Assembly (NCBI RefSeq): GCF_017874715.1
Contig: NZ_JAGGLR010000008.1
Location: 1-64,000, forward strand
Direction of reading: 5' to 3'
Source of the DNA: Streptomyces iranensis
GTDB lineage: Bacteria > Actinomycetota > Actinomycetes > Streptomycetales > Streptomycetaceae
Length of the DNA: 64,000 nt
Shown here: piece by piece, positions 16,318-25,043 of the stretch
Position numbering within the stretch: position 1 is the stretch's first letter
Layout: each line of letters begins with the position of its first letter
The notes under the pieces: generated by a model
Told to the model about the DNA's origin: nothing
Database searches by the model: none
Seen by the model: only the letters and a program-made list of their open reading frames with translations
Position numbers and translations under genes: made by a program

Positions 16318-17676
16318 GTGGGACGACTCTTCGGTACGGATGGTGTGCGCGGCGTCGCGAACGCCGATCTGACGGCTGAGATGGCGCTCGGCCTGTCGGT
16401 AGCGGCGGCGCATGTGCTCGCCGAGGCGGGAACCTTCGAGGGCCATCGACCGGTGGCGGTGGTCGGGCGGGATCCGCGAGCGTCCGGGGAGTTCCTGGAA
16501 GCGGCCATGGTGGCGGGGCTGGCCAGCGCCGGGGTCGACGTACTGCGGGTCGGCGTGCTGCCCACGCCGGCCGTCGCGCAGCTGACCGGGGCGCTGGACG
16601 CGGACCTCGGAGTGATGCTCTCCGCGAGCCACAACCCGATGCCCGACAACGGCATCAAGTTCTTCGCCCGCGGCGGCCACAAGCTGGCCGACGAGCTGGA
16701 GGACCGTATCGAGACCACCTACCGCGCGCACGCCTCCGGTGAGCCGTGGGACCGGCCGACGGGCACCGGGGTGGGCCGGGTCCGGGACTACGACGAGGGC
16801 TTCGACGCCTATGTCGCCCATCTGGTCGGCGTCCTCCCCAACCGGCTCGACGGTCTCAAGGTCGTCATCGACGGGGCGCACGGCGCCGCCGCCCGGGTCT
16901 CCCCGGAGGCGTTCGCGCGGGCCGGGGCCGAGGCCGTGACGATCGGCACCGACCCGGACGGGCTCAACATCAACGACGGCTACGGCTCCACCCATCTCGC
17001 CCGCCTCCAGGCGGCCGTCGTGGAGCACCGGGCCGACCTGGGCATCGCCCACGACGGGGACGCCGACCGCTGTCTCGCGGTGGACGCCACGGGCCGCGAG
17101 GTCGACGGCGACCAGATCCTCGCCGTCCTGGCCCTGGCCATGCGCGAGGCGGGTGACCTGCGTGGGGACACGGTGGTCGGCACCGTGATGTCCAACCTCG
17201 GCTTCAAGCTGGCCATGCGGCGCGAGGGCGTCCAGCTGGTCCAGACGGCGGTCGGGGACCGCTATGTGCTGGAGGAGATGAAGTCCCACGGCTACGCCCT
17301 GGGCGGCGAGCAGTCCGGGCATGTGATCGTCCTCGACCACGCCACCACCGGTGACGGCACCCTCACCGGTCTGCTGCTGGCGGCCCGCGTCGCCGCGACC
17401 GGCCGCACCCTGGCCGACCTCGCGGGCGTCATGGAGCGGCTGCCGCAGGTGCTGGTCAACGTCCCCGACGTGGACAAGTCCCGCGTCGCCTCCAGCGCGG
17501 ACGTGGCCGCGGCCGTCGCCGAGGCCGAGCGCGAGCTGGGCGAGACCGGCCGGGTACTGCTCCGCCCCTCGGGCACGGAGCCGCTGGTGCGGGTCATGGT
17601 CGAGGCCGCCGACATCGAGCAGGCCCGCTCGGTCGCGGGGCGCCTGGCGGACGCGGTCAAGTCGGCCCTGGGCTAG
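16318..17676 (+). CDS. glmM: phosphoglucosamine mutase
   Basis: GlmM converts glucosamine-6-phosphate to glucosamine-1-phosphate for UDP-GlcNAc and peptidoglycan. The 452-residue product shows the active-site serine loop LSASHNPMPDNG (Ser near 102), the metal loop DGDADRC, the sugar loop GGEQSGH and the phosphate-binding LRPSGTEPLVRVM at the C-terminus. The GTG start after GGAGGACACCA is fixed by the family start GRLFGTDGVRG. glmS lies 2 kb further on, so two consecutive pathway steps are clustered. Confidence 0.96.
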   Translation: MGRLFGTDGVRGVANADLTAEMALGLSVAAAHVLAEAGTFEGHRPVAVVGRDPRASGEFLEAAMVAGLASAGVDVLRVGVLPTPAVAQLTGALDADLGVMLSASHNPMPDNGIKFFARGGHKLADELEDRIETTYRAHASGEPWDRPTGTGVGRVRDYDEGFDAYVAHLVGVLPNRLDGLKVVIDGAHGAAARVSPEAFARAGAEAVTIGTDPDGLNINDGYGSTHLARLQAAVVEHRADLGIAHDGDADRCLAVDATGREVDGDQILAVLALAMREAGDLRGDTVVGTVMSNLGFKLAMRREGVQLVQTAVGDRYVLEEMKSHGYALGGEQSGHVIVLDHATTGDGTLTGLLLAARVAATGRTLADLAGVMERLPQVLVNVPDVDKSRVASSADVAAAVAEAERELGETGRVLLRPSGTEPLVRVMVEAADIEQARSVAGRLADAVKSALG

Positions 17677-17823
17677 GCGCCGCGCGCTCGCAGTCGGGGC
17701 ACGGAGGCCGTCCTGTCGCTTCCTCGCGCCGGAGGGGCTGGATTTTCCAGCCCCTCCAGGGGGCACCTCCCAGCGGTAGCTGGGGGAGTTTGAGGAGCGG
17801 GGTCCGGGGCGGAGCCCCGCACC
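17677..17823. terminator. bidirectional terminator and dispersed Streptomyces repeat
   Basis: Between the converging glmM and DUF389 genes, GGAGGGGCTGG (17731-17741) pairs with CCAGCCCCTCC (17747-17757) around ATTTT. It is followed by the motif TTTGAGGAGCGGGGTCCGGGGC and a GGGGC-GGA-GCCCC hairpin at about 17804-17819. This combination is a dispersed intergenic repeat I recall from many Streptomyces genomes; a fragment also occurs after rpoA at 4447-4466. Confidence 0.75.
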
Positions 17824-18744
17824 CTACCTCCGCCGTCCCCACAACGCCTTCTGCGCCAGCAGCGTCAGCGTCCCCGCCACCACGATCCCCACCAGATTCA
17901 GCAGCAGCTGCTCCGTCGAGCCCCACATCTGGTCGATCTCGCCGTACCCGAGGGCCACCGCCGCGTTGGCCGCCGCCGGCACCGTGGTCACCGAGATCGC
18001 CACGCCCACCAGCGCGCCGGACTTCGCCGAGGTCAGCGAGAGCGTCCCGGCGATCCCCGCGAGCACGGCGACCACGAACGAGAACATGTCCGGCTTCCAG
18101 ATGAAGTCCGTGTTCGGCCGGGCACGCTCCAGCATGTCCTTGCCGAAGAGACCCACCGCGTCCATCGCGATGCTGAAGCCGGTGGTCAGCGCCATCGCCG
18201 CCGCGAATCCGACCAGCAGCGCGATCGCCGAGCGGGCGGCCAGCCGCGGCGCGCGCCGCACCAGCGCGGTGCACAGCCCCGCCAGCGGCCCGAACTCGGG
18301 GCCGACCGCCATCGCACCGACGATCAGGATGGCGTTGTCCAGCACCACACCGCATGCCGCGATCATCGTCGCGATGACGAGGAAGGCGAGATAGGTGACC
18401 GAGAGCGTGGACTCCTCGTGGGTGGCGTCCGCCAGGTGCTCCCACAGGACCGCGTCCGCGCCCTCGCCGGGCGCCTCCTCCTCCGCCTTGTCGGCGCGCT
18501 TGGACAGCGACAGGTCGATGTTCTCCACCGCGATCGAACCGGCCTCGTCAAGACCCAGCTCACGCAGGTCGCCCAGCAGCGCGTCCCCGGCCTCGCGCGC
18601 CACGTCGCACATGACGACGTCCCCCGCGGGGTCGCGGGCGGCGCCCGGCAGCACCACCAGATGGGTGGTGCCGACCGTCTTCTCGATCGCGCGCACCACG
18701 GCCTCGGTGCGGTCGGTGGGGACGATCAACCTCAAGTGCAGCAT
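17824..18744 (-). CDS. DUF389 family membrane protein
   Basis: The 306-residue product has a soluble N-terminal domain (about 1-115, MLHLRLIVPTDRTEAVV) and then six or so hydrophobic segments with the DUF389 pattern (DNAILIVGAMAVGPEFGPLAGLC, TGFSIAMDAVG). The family is widespread, of unknown function. The ATG at 18744 follows a GGAG-type site; longer frames upstream run into coaA. It is 13 bases after coaA on the same strand and may be co-transcribed. Confidence 0.85.
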   Translation of the reverse strand: MLHLRLIVPTDRTEAVVRAIEKTVGTTHLVVLPGAARDPAGDVVMCDVAREAGDALLGDLRELGLDEAGSIAVENIDLSLSKRADKAEEEAPGEGADAVLWEHLADATHEESTLSVTYLAFLVIATMIAACGVVLDNAILIVGAMAVGPEFGPLAGLCTALVRRAPRLAARSAIALLVGFAAAMALTTGFSIAMDAVGLFGKDMLERARPNTDFIWKPDMFSFVVAVLAGIAGTLSLTSAKSGALVGVAISVTTVPAAANAAVALGYGEIDQMWGSTEQLLLNLVGIVVAGTLTLLAQKALWGRRR

Positions 18745-18757
18745 GGCCCGACGCTCC

Positions 18758-19768
18758 TCACAGCTTGCGCAGGGACAGCCGCTGCACCTTGTGATCCGGC
18801 CCCTTGCGCAGCACCAACGTGGCCCTCCCGCGCGTGGGCTGCACATTCTGCTTCAGATTGGGCTTGTTGATGGTCCGCCAGATCATCCGCCCGTAGTCCA
18901 GCGCCTCCTCCTCGGAGACCTGGGTGTACTTGCGGAAGTACGAGGACGGGTCCTGGAAGGCCGTCTCCCGCAGCTTCCTGAAGCGGCCCAGGTACCAGCG
19001 CTCGATGTCCTCGGTCCGGGCGTCCACGTAGACGCTGAAGTCGAAGAAGTCCGCGAGCCCGACCCGGGTCAGCCCGTCCTTCCCCGGCAGCGCGGGCTGC
19101 AGCACATTGAGCCCCTCGACGATCAGGATGTCGGGGCGGTGCACGGTCAGCCGCTCGTCCGGCACGATGTCGTAGATCAGGTGGGAGTAGACCGGCGCCG
19201 ACACCTCCGCCCGGCCCGCCTTCACATCGGCGACGAAGCGGGTCAGCGCCCTGCGGTCGTAGCTCTCCGGGAACCCCTTGCGGGACATCAGCCCACGGCG
19301 CCGCAGCTCGGCGTTGGGATACAGAAAGCCGTCCGTGGTGATCAGCTCCACCCGCGGATGCTCGGGCCAGCGGGCCAGCAGCGCCTGGAGCAGCCGCGCG
19401 GTGGTCGACTTGCCGACCGCGACGCTCCCCGCCACGCCGATCACGAACGGTGTACCGGGCTGGGCCCCGGTGCCCCGCTTGGTGTCACCCAGGAAGGTGT
19501 TGAGCGCGCCGCGCAGATTGCCGGTGGCGGCCACATAGAGGTTGAGCAGCCGGGACAGCGGCAGATAGACATCCCGCACCTCGTCGAGGTCGATGACATC
19601 GCCGAGTCCCCGCAGCTTCTCGACCTCGTCGGCGGTCAGCGGCAGCGGCGTCTTGTCCCGCAGCGCGCTCCACTCGGAGCGGGACAGATCGACGTACGGA
19701 GTCGCTTCGCCGCTCCGCCGCTGCGGGCCGCGCACGGTGCGCGCCGCGCGCGCGGTTGACGTGATCAC
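18758..19768 (-). CDS. coaA: pantothenate kinase, type I
   Basis: CoaA phosphorylates pantothenate, the first step of CoA synthesis. The 336-residue product has the P-loop GVAGSVAVGKSTTARL near residue 115, the DGFLYPN segment and the SYDRRAL and VYSHLIYD blocks of the bacterial type I enzyme. The N-terminal extension of about 20 residues is normal for Streptomyces. It is divergent from glmS, with about 95 bases between the starts. Confidence 0.95.
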   Translation of the reverse strand: MITSTARAARTVRGPQRRSGEATPYVDLSRSEWSALRDKTPLPLTADEVEKLRGLGDVIDLDEVRDVYLPLSRLLNLYVAATGNLRGALNTFLGDTKRGTGAQPGTPFVIGVAGSVAVGKSTTARLLQALLARWPEHPRVELITTDGFLYPNAELRRRGLMSRKGFPESYDRRALTRFVADVKAGRAEVSAPVYSHLIYDIVPDERLTVHRPDILIVEGLNVLQPALPGKDGLTRVGLADFFDFSVYVDARTEDIERWYLGRFRKLRETAFQDPSSYFRKYTQVSEEEALDYGRMIWRTINKPNLKQNVQPTRGRATLVLRKGPDHKVQRLSLRKL

Positions 19769-19863
19769 CCCCTCATTGTCATGGCAGGGACCGGCCGAGT
19801 GAGCGGTGTGGAGGCGTGGGGTCGGTCACCCCGGGCCGGGGCCGGGGGCCGTACGCTGCGTCC

Positions 19864-21711
19864 ATGTGCGGAATCGTTGGTTATGTGGGAGGGCAGTCGG
19901 CCCTCGATGTCGTCCTCGCCGGGCTCAAGCGGCTGGAGTACCGCGGCTATGACTCGGCGGGCGTCGCCGTGCTGGCCGACGGTGGGCTGGCGGCGGCCAA
20001 GAAGGCGGGCAAGCTGGGCAACCTGGAGAAGGAGCTGGCCGACCGCCCGCTGCCCACCGGGGGCACCGGCATCGGCCACACCCGTTGGGCCACCCACGGC
20101 GGCCCGACCGACGCCAACGCCCATCCGCACCTGGACAACGCGGGCCGGGTCTCCGTCGTCCACAACGGCATCATCGAGAACTTCGCCGCGCTCCGCACCG
20201 AGCTGGCCGAGCGCGGCCATGAGCTGGTCTCCGAGACCGACACCGAGGTCGTGGCGCATCTGCTCGCCGAGTCGTTCTCGTCCTGCGGCGACCTCGCCGA
20301 GGCGATGCGGCAGGTCTGCCGCCGGCTGGAGGGGGCCTTCACCCTGGTCGCGGTGCACGCGGACGCGCCCGATGTGGTGGTCGGGGCGCGCCGTAACTCG
20401 CCGCTGGTCGTCGGCGTCGGCGAGGAGGAGGCGTTCCTCGCCTCCGATGTGGCCGCCTTCATCGCCCACACCCGCGAGGCCATCGAGCTGGGCCAGGACC
20501 AGGTCGTGGAGGCCCGCCGGGACGGTGTGACCGTCACCGACTTCGAGGGGGCGCCGGCCGAGGTCCGCCCGTACCACGTGGACTGGGACGCCTCCGCCGC
20601 CGAGAAGGGCGGCTACGACTACTTCATGCTCAAGGAGATCGCCGAGCAGCCGAAGGCCGTCGCGGACACCCTGCTCGGCCGGATCGACCTGGCCGGAAAC
20701 CTCTGCCTGGACGAGGTGCGCATCCCGGCCCCGGTGCTGCGCGAGGTGAGCAAGGTCGTGATCGTGGCGTGCGGCACCGCGTCCCACGCGGGCATGATCG
20801 CCAAGTACGCCATCGAGCACTGGACCCGGATCCCCTGCGAGATGGAGCTGGCCAGCGAGTTCCGCTACCGCGACCCGATCCTGGACCAGCGGACGCTGGT
20901 GATCGCCATCTCGCAGTCCGGCGAGACCATGGACACCCTGATGGCGCTGCGGCACGCCCGTGAGCAGGGCGCGAAGGTGCTGGCCATCTGCAATACCAAC
21001 GGCTCCACGATTCCGCGTGAGTCGGACGCGGTGCTCTACACCCACGCCGGTCCCGAGGTCGCCGTCGCCTCCACCAAGGCGTTCCTCACCCAGCTGGTGG
21101 CCTGCTACCTGGTGGCTCTCTACCTGGGCCAGGTGCGCGGCACCAAGTGGGGCGACGAGATCCTCTCCGTGATCCGCGAGCTGTCGGAGATCGCGACCCA
21201 GGTGGAAGAGGTCCTGGAGACCATGGAACCGGTACGGGAGCTGGCCCGCACCCTGGCCGACAAGAACACCGTGCTCTTCCTGGGGCGGCATGTCGGGTAC
21301 CCGGTCGCCCTGGAGGGCGCGCTCAAGCTCAAGGAGCTCGCGTACATGCACGCCGAGGGCTTCGCGGCGGGCGAGCTCAAGCACGGGCCGATCGCGCTGA
21401 TCGAGCAGGACGTACCGGTCGTGGTGGTCGTCCCGTCGCCGCGCGGGCGTTCCGTCCTCCACGACAAGATCGTCTCCAACATCCAGGAGATCCGGGCCCG
21501 TGGCGCCCGCACCATCGTGATCGCCGAGCGCGGCGACGAGACGGTGGCCCCGTACGCCGACCACCTGATCGAGATCCCCGCCACGCCCACGCTGCTGCAG
21601 CCCCTGGTCGCGACCGTGCCGCTGCAGGTCTTCGCGTGCGAGCTGGCGACGGCGCGCGGCAACGAGGTCGACCAGCCGAGGAACCTGGCCAAGTCGGTGA
21701 CGGTCGAGTGA
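19864..21711 (+). CDS. glmS: glutamine-fructose-6-phosphate aminotransferase (isomerising)
   Basis: GlmS makes glucosamine-6-phosphate from fructose-6-phosphate and glutamine. The start is fixed at the ATG of MCGIVGYVG because Cys2 is the glutaminase nucleophile after methionine removal. Residues 1-220 form the glutaminase domain (RWATHG, NGIIEN), and two SIS domains follow (CGTASHAG, SQSGETMDTL, STKAFLTQ), ending LAKSVTVE. The protein has 615 residues. I see no glmS ribozyme in the short upstream region, as expected for an actinobacterium. Confidence 0.96.
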   Translation: MCGIVGYVGGQSALDVVLAGLKRLEYRGYDSAGVAVLADGGLAAAKKAGKLGNLEKELADRPLPTGGTGIGHTRWATHGGPTDANAHPHLDNAGRVSVVHNGIIENFAALRTELAERGHELVSETDTEVVAHLLAESFSSCGDLAEAMRQVCRRLEGAFTLVAVHADAPDVVVGARRNSPLVVGVGEEEAFLASDVAAFIAHTREAIELGQDQVVEARRDGVTVTDFEGAPAEVRPYHVDWDASAAEKGGYDYFMLKEIAEQPKAVADTLLGRIDLAGNLCLDEVRIPAPVLREVSKVVIVACGTASHAGMIAKYAIEHWTRIPCEMELASEFRYRDPILDQRTLVIAISQSGETMDTLMALRHAREQGAKVLAICNTNGSTIPRESDAVLYTHAGPEVAVASTKAFLTQLVACYLVALYLGQVRGTKWGDEILSVIRELSEIATQVEEVLETMEPVRELARTLADKNTVLFLGRHVGYPVALEGALKLKELAYMHAEGFAAGELKHGPIALIEQDVPVVVVVPSPRGRSVLHDKIVSNIQEIRARGARTIVIAERGDETVAPYADHLIEIPATPTLLQPLVATVPLQVFACELATARGNEVDQPRNLAKSVTVE

Positions 21712-21748
21712 GCCGTCGGGCCGGTCGAGTGCCTCGTCGAGCGACACC

Positions 21749-22117
21749 GTGATCATCGGCGTCGGAATCGACGTCGCCGAGATCGACCGCTTCGACGACG
21801 CGCTGCGGCGCACCCCCGGCATGGCGGACCGCCTGTTCGTCGAGCGCGAGCTGTGGCTGCCGAGCGGGGAGCGCCGCGGCATGGCCTCCTTGGCCGCCCG
21901 CTTCGCGGCCAAGGAGGCGTTGGCCAAGTCCCTGGGCGCCCCCGGCGGCCTGCGCTGGACCGACGCCGAAATCCTCACCGAACCGAGCGGCCGCCCCCGC
22001 CTCTCGGTCCGCGGCACGGTCGCCACCTGCGCGGAACGGCTGGGGGTGCGGGGCCTGCACGTCTCCCTGAGCCATGACGCGGGGGTCGCGTCGGCGGTGG
22101 TGATCGCGGAGGGGTGA
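21749..22117 (+). CDS. acpS: holo-[acyl-carrier-protein] synthase
   Basis: AcpS transfers 4'-phosphopantetheine from CoA to acyl carrier proteins. The 122-residue product has the magnesium-binding motif GVGIDVAEIDRF, the FAAKEALAKSLG motif and the C-terminal LSHDAGVASAVVI. The GTG start is 38 bases after glmS, so the two may be co-transcribed. It is the last core gene before the inverted-repeat cassette. Confidence 0.94.
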   Translation: MIIGVGIDVAEIDRFDDALRRTPGMADRLFVERELWLPSGERRGMASLAARFAAKEALAKSLGAPGGLRWTDAEILTEPSGRPRLSVRGTVATCAERLGVRGLHVSLSHDAGVASAVVIAEG

Positions 22118-22236
22118 GGGCGGCTGCGGGTGTGGGCGGGTGTGGGCGGGTGCGGGTGTGGGCGCGGGGGCTCCGCCCCCACACCCCCGCCGGGGCTCCG
22201 CCCCGGACCCCGCGCGGTCGCTCCGGTGACGGGTGT
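22118..22236. repeat. G-rich spacer after acpS
   Basis: Tandem GTGTGGGCGGG copies (about 22131-22160) are followed by two GGGGCTCCGCCCC hairpins (about 22168-22207), a common Streptomyces intergenic motif that may end acpS transcription. The same GTGTGGGCGGG doublet occurs after truA near 5997-6018. Confidence 0.55.
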
Positions 22237-22440
22237 GGTGCGGGTGCGTGGGTGGTGCGCCTGCTGTTCGTGGTGGGTGCCGGGGGCGGGGCCTCCGGGG
22301 CGGCGCCCTGGACCGTATATTTACGGCGCCATTGACCGGGGGCTTGCGTGGGCCGGAGATCGGCGCCACAAATACACGTAAGCGTCCAGGACACCACCCC
22401 TGCGACCCCGCCCCCTCCCGCCGTCCTGCGGCTACCCGCC
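22237..22440. repeat. left copy of ~200-bp inverted repeat
   Basis: This 204-base block is nearly identical, in reverse orientation, to 25598-25800. Both start with GGTGCGGGTGCGTGGGTGG and end with GGCTACCCGCC; they differ mainly in one short block near the outer end and a few single bases. Inside is an imperfect hairpin: CGTATATTTACGGCGCC faces GGCGCCACAAATACACG across about 35 bases. It lies 3'-to-3' between acpS and the 22512-22877 gene. Confidence 0.9.
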
Positions 22441-22511
22441 GGTGGCCCCGGCCCCGTCCGATCGGGTGCGCCCGCCAGGGCCGTTCCACGACCGTTGGGG
22501 CCTGATGCCGG

Positions 22512-22877
22512 TCAGTCGGCGTCCTTCACGATCGCCTCGAAGATGTCCGCGTCCGTCTCCTGCTGCCACCCGGGAAGATCCGGCCAGTCGGCGACGTACC
22601 CGGGCTTCGGGTCCTCGAAGTGCCGGTACATCTGGGCGGTCCAGCACGTAGCGACGAAGCGCCCCTTCTGCTCCCGCGTAAGTCGCCCCGCGTGCCCCTC
22701 GCTCACCTCCAGGAACTGCCTCACCTGCTCGTACACCGCCCCGGCAGCCACCCGCTCCCACTCCGGGGTCTCCTCCCAGGGGGTCACATATCCCGGCTTG
22801 GGCTCCCCGGGGAAGTGCCGCCGCACTCCCGCGATCCACGCCTCCCGGAACAGCCGGGCACCCTCGGTCCGCGACAT
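22512..22877 (-). CDS. 121-residue protein with internal duplication
   Basis: The function is unknown. The product contains two copies of one unit: FREAW...RRHF followed by KPGYVTPWEETPEWE (about 10-45), and FVATCW...YRHF followed by KPGYVADWPDLPGWQ (about 70-115). The shared pattern is a helix, then PKPGYV-x2-W-x3-P-x-W, then another helix. An ATG starts the gene. It lies inside the inverted-repeat cassette, 14 bases after the small gene on the same strand. No enzymatic motif or membrane segment is seen. Confidence 0.65.
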   Translation of the reverse strand: MSRTEGARLFREAWIAGVRRHFPGEPKPGYVTPWEETPEWERVAAGAVYEQVRQFLEVSEGHAGRLTREQKGRFVATCWTAQMYRHFEDPKPGYVADWPDLPGWQQETDADIFEAIVKDAD

Positions 22878-22891
22878 CCCTGCCTCTTTCG

Positions 22892-23125
22892 TCAGTTCAC
22901 GCTCAGTGCCTTGATCTCGGCATCCAACTCGGCAACCCGCACATCGCGGGCGAGGGAGCCGAGGTCCGTACGCAGGGCCTGGAGTCTACGAGCGACGTAA
23001 CCGGAGGATGCTCCGGGTTTTTTGCGCTTGATGCCGATGGCGGCCAGATTCGCGAGCACGGCACCTTGGTGCCGAAAGGACTGACCTTCTGCCAGGGCAC
23101 TTTGCCGAAGGGCGCTCTGAAACAC
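22892..23125 (-). CDS. small hypothetical protein
   Basis: A GTG start at 23125 gives 77 residues with a helical, charged C-terminal half (YVARRLQALRTDLGSL, VRVAELDAEIKALS). The ribosome binding site is weak. The frame is continuous with the upstream gene (23180-23497) except for one TAG codon. So this may be a separate small gene, or the tail of a longer protein cut by a nonsense codon. Confidence is low. Confidence 0.35.
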   Translation of the reverse strand: MFQSALRQSALAEGQSFRHQGAVLANLAAIGIKRKKPGASSGYVARRLQALRTDLGSLARDVRVAELDAEIKALSVN

Positions 23126-23179
23126 CTGCTCAGCGAGGTAGCACAGGACCCGGCCAGGTTCCTCCCGGCTTCTCTGAGG

Positions 23180-23497
23180 CTACTCGCCCGTCGGCCCGGC
23201 CCGTTCCGTCATTCGGACAGGCAGGCGTCTGCCTCGGCTCTCGGCCACCCGCAGTGCGTCGCGCAGTGCCTCACAGAGCCGGTTCGTGAGGAAACGGAGC
23301 TCTCTTGTATCTGCTTTGTGTTCGCCCAGCAGGGCTTGGGCGTGGCCGAGGAGCTCCGTCCCCATGGACAGCTGGAGTGCCTCGACCTGGTCCGCTCGTC
23401 GGTTCAGGGGACTGTTGTCGCTGTCCGACGCCAGATAGCACGGCTTGCCCTCCGGATCGGACCAGGGCAGTAAGCGCAGGCCGGTCATCGTGTTCAT
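23180..23497 (-). CDS. small hypothetical protein with TTA codon
   Basis: The ATG at 23497 follows GGGAGG with 7-base spacing and gives 105 residues (MNTMTGLRLLPWSDPEGKPC onward), ending in a helix LCEALRDALRVAESRGRRLP. I remember similar ~95-residue proteins beside helix-turn-helix regulators in other Streptomyces, function unknown. Leu9 is encoded by TTA (23471-23473), so expression should need the bldA tRNA. It is divergent from the TTA-bearing regulator at 23766. Confidence 0.65.
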   Translation of the reverse strand: MNTMTGLRLLPWSDPEGKPCYLASDSDNSPLNRRADQVEALQLSMGTELLGHAQALLGEHKADTRELRFLTNRLCEALRDALRVAESRGRRLPVRMTERAGPTGE

Positions 23498-23765
23498 CCG
23501 GCGGCCTCCCGGAGAGGGGCGAGAATCGCTCTCACCCATTTGGGGGTATTGGCCATAAAGTGGTTCATGTTCATCAGCTCCTGTCAGCTGGTGGGCCATG
23601 CCCCCGGACGTCCCGCAACGTCGCGGGGGTCTTGTGTAAGTCCACCGTTTCGGCGGGAACCGCAGGCCATCTGGGACCGGACATTTAGGCGGACGTTTCC
23701 GTCTATGCCGGGTGGGCGAAATCGCTACGGTGAGGGGGACGGTTCGCAAGTGGTGGGGGATGCGG

Positions 23766-25043
23766 ATGGCAGGCACAACGCTGGGAAAGCTGGCATCGCT
23801 GCGCTGCGCGGCGGGATACACGCAGGTGACCTTCGTCGCGGCCTTCGCCCGCGAGGCTGCCCGACTGCGCATCGACGCCTCGGTGAGCGTCCGCCAGCTC
23901 CGTCGGTGGGAGAGCGAGTCGCCGCCGCCGTTACCGCACCCGAGTCAACAGGCCGTGTTGGAGGCGATGTTCGGTCTACCGCTTGCCGAGATGGGATTCG
24001 ATGTCCCTTCGCATCGCTATTCGACCGTCGAGAGGATCGGCGACGATGGAGAGGTGAAACGTCGATCGTTCGTCACGGGGCCGGGTGCGATCGCGGCGGC
24101 GGCGGTTCTCCCGAGCGGGCAAGGGCCGCGTGTCGGTGCGAGTGAGGTGGCGGCGTTCCGCGCACGGCTGGCCGATCTTTACACCGTCGACCACCGGTCG
24201 GGCGGAATTCCCGCGAAGGCGCGTGCCACGCAGCTGGAGCAGGAGATCACGCGCGTGCTCAACAGCAGCGTCTACATGAGCAGAGTGGGCCGTGATCTTC
24301 ACACCATGCTCTGTGAACTCGCTTGTCACCGCGCCTGGTTCGGATACGACGGTGGGCCTCCTGAACAGGCTCGCGCCGCCTGTATGGAGGCGATGACGGC
24401 CGCACAGCTCATCGACGAACCCCTCTTGCAGGTTCGCGCGCTCAATACGCTTTCCCTGCTCTCCGCCGATACAGGTCGCATGTGGGAGGCGGCATCGGCT
24501 GTCGAGAACGCGTACAGCCTTGCCCGCCGGGCAGGCGCGGGTGCCACGGTGCATTTGGTGATCTCACTGCGCGAGGCCAGTGCGGCGACGCATGCGGGCG
24601 ACTCGGCCAGTGCAGGCCGTGCGCTGAGCCGAGCCGTTTCCTACCAGGGGCGTACGGATACGGACACGGACGTACCGAGGTGGGCGCGGTTCGCTGGTCC
24701 TGTCGAGGTGGATTACGCGACGGCGGCCTACTACACCGGGAAAGGACAGCTCACGCGGGCCGTCCCGTTCCTGCGCTCGGCGGTTGTCGGTCTCGGCGGT
24801 GGTTACACCCGCAACACGGCCTGGTACCGGGCCCGACTCGCGCAGACGCTGTTCGACACGAACGAGGTGGAGGAGGCGTGCCACGAGATGATGGGCGTAC
24901 TCGACGCTTGTAACGGGGTGTCCTCGGAGAAGTTGCGTCGTCGCCTGCATACATTCGAGCGGATCGCCGTGCGCGCCGATGTTCCCGCTGCGCGAGACAC
25001 CGTGGAGCGCATCCGCGAGACAACGAGAGGGGGCGACCGATGA
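23766..25043 (+). CDS. XRE-like transcriptional regulator with TPR-like C-terminus
   Basis: The product (425 residues from the ATG at 23766; an ATG at 23760 is also possible, GGTGGGGG fits 23766 better) has an N-terminal helix-turn-helix-like region (LGKLASLRCAAGYTQVTFVA to VRQLRRWESES, about 5-55) and a long alpha-helical region with TPR-like spacing (RALNTLSLLSADTGRMWEAA, VEVDYATAAYYTGKGQLTRA). Such regulators are frequent in Streptomyces. Codon 56 (23931-23933) is TTA. It overlaps the acetyltransferase start by four bases, so the pair is translated together. Confidence 0.75.
   Translation: MAGTTLGKLASLRCAAGYTQVTFVAAFAREAARLRIDASVSVRQLRRWESESPPPLPHPSQQAVLEAMFGLPLAEMGFDVPSHRYSTVERIGDDGEVKRRSFVTGPGAIAAAAVLPSGQGPRVGASEVAAFRARLADLYTVDHRSGGIPAKARATQLEQEITRVLNSSVYMSRVGRDLHTMLCELACHRAWFGYDGGPPEQARAACMEAMTAAQLIDEPLLQVRALNTLSLLSADTGRMWEAASAVENAYSLARRAGAGATVHLVISLREASAATHAGDSASAGRALSRAVSYQGRTDTDTDVPRWARFAGPVEVDYATAAYYTGKGQLTRAVPFLRSAVVGLGGGYTRNTAWYRARLAQTLFDTNEVEEACHEMMGVLDACNGVSSEKLRRRLHTFERIAVRADVPAARDTVERIRETTRGGDR

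Noticed and set aside
19769..19863. glmS ribozyme before glmS
   Set aside because: The 95-base coaA-glmS gap is too short and shows no ribozyme core; this ribozyme is mainly from Firmicutes.
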